Origin: Gammaproteobacteria bacterium
GTDB taxonomy: Bacteria > Pseudomonadota > Gammaproteobacteria > Pseudomonadales > Azotimanducaceae
Assembly (NCBI GenBank): GCA_012960535.1
Contig: DUBB01000043.1
Coordinates: 74,497 to 138,496, forward strand
DNA length: 64,000 nt
Reading direction: 5' to 3'
How positions within the stretch are numbered: the first letter of the stretch is position 1; the number at the start of each line of letters is the position of its first letter. A program made the position numbers and the translations under genes. Shown one piece after another: positions 62,432-64,000 of this stretch. A model generated the notes under the pieces. The model did not search any database and had not been told where the DNA came from. It worked only from the letters and a program-made list of their open reading frames with translations.

Positions 62432-63268
62432 ATGAACAGATACGATCGCACAACGGGCGATGTTGGCAATATCATGTCCCTTGAACATGTCAATTTAACG
62501 GTTCCCAATCAAAATACTGCGCTCTCCTTTTACTGCAGGGCACTTGGCTTGACTCGAGATCCCATTATCGATTTTGGCACCCATAACCTCTGGATCAATG
62601 CCGGAGACGAGCAATTTCATCTACCAACGGGACCGGCCCAGATAATAAGAGGCGTAATTGGGCTGGTCGTTCCTGACTTAGCACAGTTGGCAGCGCGCCT
62701 AACCCGCGCTAAAAAAGGACTTGCTGATACAAAATTTGCTTTCAAGGTTCATGTAAACCACATTATGGTAACCTGCCCCTGGGGCAACCGCATCCGTTGC
62801 CATTCACCAGCAGGCTTTAACGGCATGAACCTGGGAATGCCCTATATCGAACTTGATGTTGCCAATGGCACAGCCAAAAGTATTTCAGACTTCTACTCGA
62901 GAGTATTCAAAGCACCAGTCATGGAACGCAAGGCAGCGTGCAGCATTCAGATCGGAACAAGGCAGACTATCACATTCAAAGAAAGTCGCCGCGAGCAGAA
63001 GCCTTATGATGGACACCACATTGCCATTTATCTCGCGGATTTTTCCGGGCCACATACTCAACTGGAAAAAATGAACTTAATTACTGAAGAATCAGATGCG
63101 AACCAATACAGATTCGAAATGATCTGTAACAGGAAAGGAAAACCTGTTTACCAGATTGAGCATGAAGTCCGCAGCCTGCACCATCCCCTGCATGGTCGGA
63201 GCCTGGTTAACAGAAATGCAAATCAATCCTTCTTCAACTATCGAAAAGGTTTTGACTTTCACAGCTGA
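62432..63268 (+). CDS. Two-domain VOC (glyoxalase-fold) protein
   Basis: 278 residues. Two vicinal-oxygen-chelate halves: MSLEHVNLTVPNQNTALSFY then CRALGLTRD, with the metal His in LEHVNL and WGNRIRCHSP at the end of the first; GMPYIELDVANGTAKSISDF then YSRVFKAPV, HHIAIYLADF in the second. The metal ligands of the second half are only partly conserved, so the domain could be a ligand-binding rather than catalytic one. AGGAGG before the ATG. It precedes an acyl-CoA thioesterase by 86 bases. Confidence 0.8.
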   Translation: MNRYDRTTGDVGNIMSLEHVNLTVPNQNTALSFYCRALGLTRDPIIDFGTHNLWINAGDEQFHLPTGPAQIIRGVIGLVVPDLAQLAARLTRAKKGLADTKFAFKVHVNHIMVTCPWGNRIRCHSPAGFNGMNLGMPYIELDVANGTAKSISDFYSRVFKAPVMERKAACSIQIGTRQTITFKESRREQKPYDGHHIAIYLADFSGPHTQLEKMNLITEESDANQYRFEMICNRKGKPVYQIEHEVRSLHHPLHGRSLVNRNANQSFFNYRKGFDFHS

Positions 63269-63354
63269 TATCTCTTTCATTGGCAAGAAAGACCCTGCTG
63301 TAACGGGCCCAAAATAACCTAAAGTACCATCCACAAACTGAATATTGAGCATCG

Positions 63355-64000
63355 ATGAACGCCCTTGACCAAGCTACTGAAATTACTGAAGTACCGGCTC
63401 ATCGCGATGACGATGCTTCAGATCAGGTTAAATTATATGACGTTACTATTTCATCTGACTGGAATGTCATGATTGGACCCAATGGCGGCTACATTGCAGC
63501 CATTTTGTTAAAGGCTATGAAAAGCAGCATAAACGCTAAACCGACCCGTTCTATCACAGTACATTTCCTGTCAGCATCGACGCCTGGCCGCGCGCAGCTA
63601 AGAATCGAAATCCTCAAGCAGGGCCGTTCTCTATCAACCTGCACGGGTCTCCTGACCCAAGGCAAGCGAACTATTGCAGTCGCAACTGCCACCTTTGCTG
63701 GACAACGTCTGGCTATTGATTTCTGCGATCTGCAGATGCCAGACGTACTGCCACCGGAGCAGATTCCAGTCATATCCAGAATGAATCCTGACTCGCCGCA
63801 TTTTGTACCTTTTCGGAAGCACTACGACCAACGCCTTGCCGTAGGTGCCATCCCTCCGGATAACAATGGCAGTGGGTTAGTGGGTGGCTGGACTCGTTTC
63901 AAATACCCACGTGCCTTCGATGATCTCGCTATCCTGGCAATTTCTGATTCATGGTTTCCCAGTGTCAGCGCCAGGCATACATCCGAGAACCTGCAGGCAC
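63355..64000 (+). CDS. Acyl-CoA thioesterase, TesB/4HBT_3-like (cut by window end)
   Basis: At least 215 residues; the frame is open at base 64000. The N-terminal hot-dog half is complete: WNVMIGPNGGYIAAILLKAM, ITVHFLSASTPGRAQLRIEI, LTQGKRTIAVATATFAGQ, and the second hot-dog begins with FDDLAILAISDSWFPSV. The order is that of the thioesterase family of double hot-dog TesB-like enzymes that hydrolyse acyl-CoA to free acid and CoA. The catalytic Asp/Thr/Gln set of the C-terminal half lies beyond the window. No strong ribosome site. Confidence 0.8.
   Translation, partial: MNALDQATEITEVPAHRDDDASDQVKLYDVTISSDWNVMIGPNGGYIAAILLKAMKSSINAKPTRSITVHFLSASTPGRAQLRIEILKQGRSLSTCTGLLTQGKRTIAVATATFAGQRLAIDFCDLQMPDVLPPEQIPVISRMNPDSPHFVPFRKHYDQRLAVGAIPPDNNGSGLVGGWTRFKYPRAFDDLAILAISDSWFPSVSARHTSENLQA

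Overview
The window reads as ordinary chromosome of a heterotrophic, probably marine, gammaproteobacterium. That is an inference from gene content and style: monomeric NADP isocitrate dehydrogenase, RluA, UvrA, a Pit/DUF47 phosphate pair, three acyl-CoA dehydrogenases, PhyH, sulfatase, sulfotransferase, LLM oxidoreductase, SCP-x-like thiolase and many Nudix and alpha/beta hydrolases. Coding density is high, and several convergent gene pairs overlap at their stop codons. I see no rRNA, tRNA, CRISPR array, insertion sequence, integrase or prophage.

Layout. 0-12.5 kb: a cut-off P450, a cystine/dicarboxylate-type symporter, isocitrate dehydrogenase, a small secreted protein, RluA, an esterase plus 5'-nucleotidase-like pair, then a minus-strand run (hydrolase, acyl-CoA dehydrogenase, metallophosphoesterase, MBL hydrolase). 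12.5-14.7 kb: an AT-rich gap with degenerate short repeats, an MFS transporter lacking a good start codon, and a PAS-domain remnant interrupted by one in-frame TAA. 14.7-19.4 kb: an M1-type metallopeptidase, a DUF6702 protein and a type I sulfatase. 19.6-44.2 kb: mixed metabolism and repair, including an SMP-30-like enzyme, a CinA-like domain, a DsbA/HCCA isomerase-like protein, UvrA, Nudix enzymes, two acyl-CoA dehydrogenases, PhyH, a sulfotransferase, a Bax-like glucosaminidase, an SDR, a molybdopterin oxidoreductase, Pit with DUF47, MerC, a thiolase/ChbG-like/NudL run, an LLM oxidoreductase and an M48 protease.

The most interesting part is 44.5-60.5 kb. Two overlapping genes encode exported TPR proteins with TonB-C-like ends, followed by a bidirectional terminator and two lipoproteins on the other strand. 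Then comes a tight nine-gene plus-strand operon (48.9-60.5 kb). It encodes a Ser/Pro/Gln-rich lipoprotein, a second lipoprotein with a glycine-zipper segment, a membrane pseudokinase with a TPR-like region, a four-PEGA protein ending in a cysteine-less FGE/SUMF domain, a small secreted protein, a MotA/TolQ/ExbB-type channel protein, an actin/Hsp70-fold-like protein, and two membrane-anchored vWA proteins. Both vWA proteins share a transmembrane motif, FLDxxSCGFGAxIL, with an aspartate placed as in TolR/ExbD. My working model is an ion-driven envelope complex in which vWA proteins replace TolR/ExbD, fed by a pseudokinase/PEGA sensor or scaffold module. I do not recognise it as a named system.

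After the operon come a convergent DUF4139-like exported protein, a two-domain VOC protein and a thioesterase cut by the window end.
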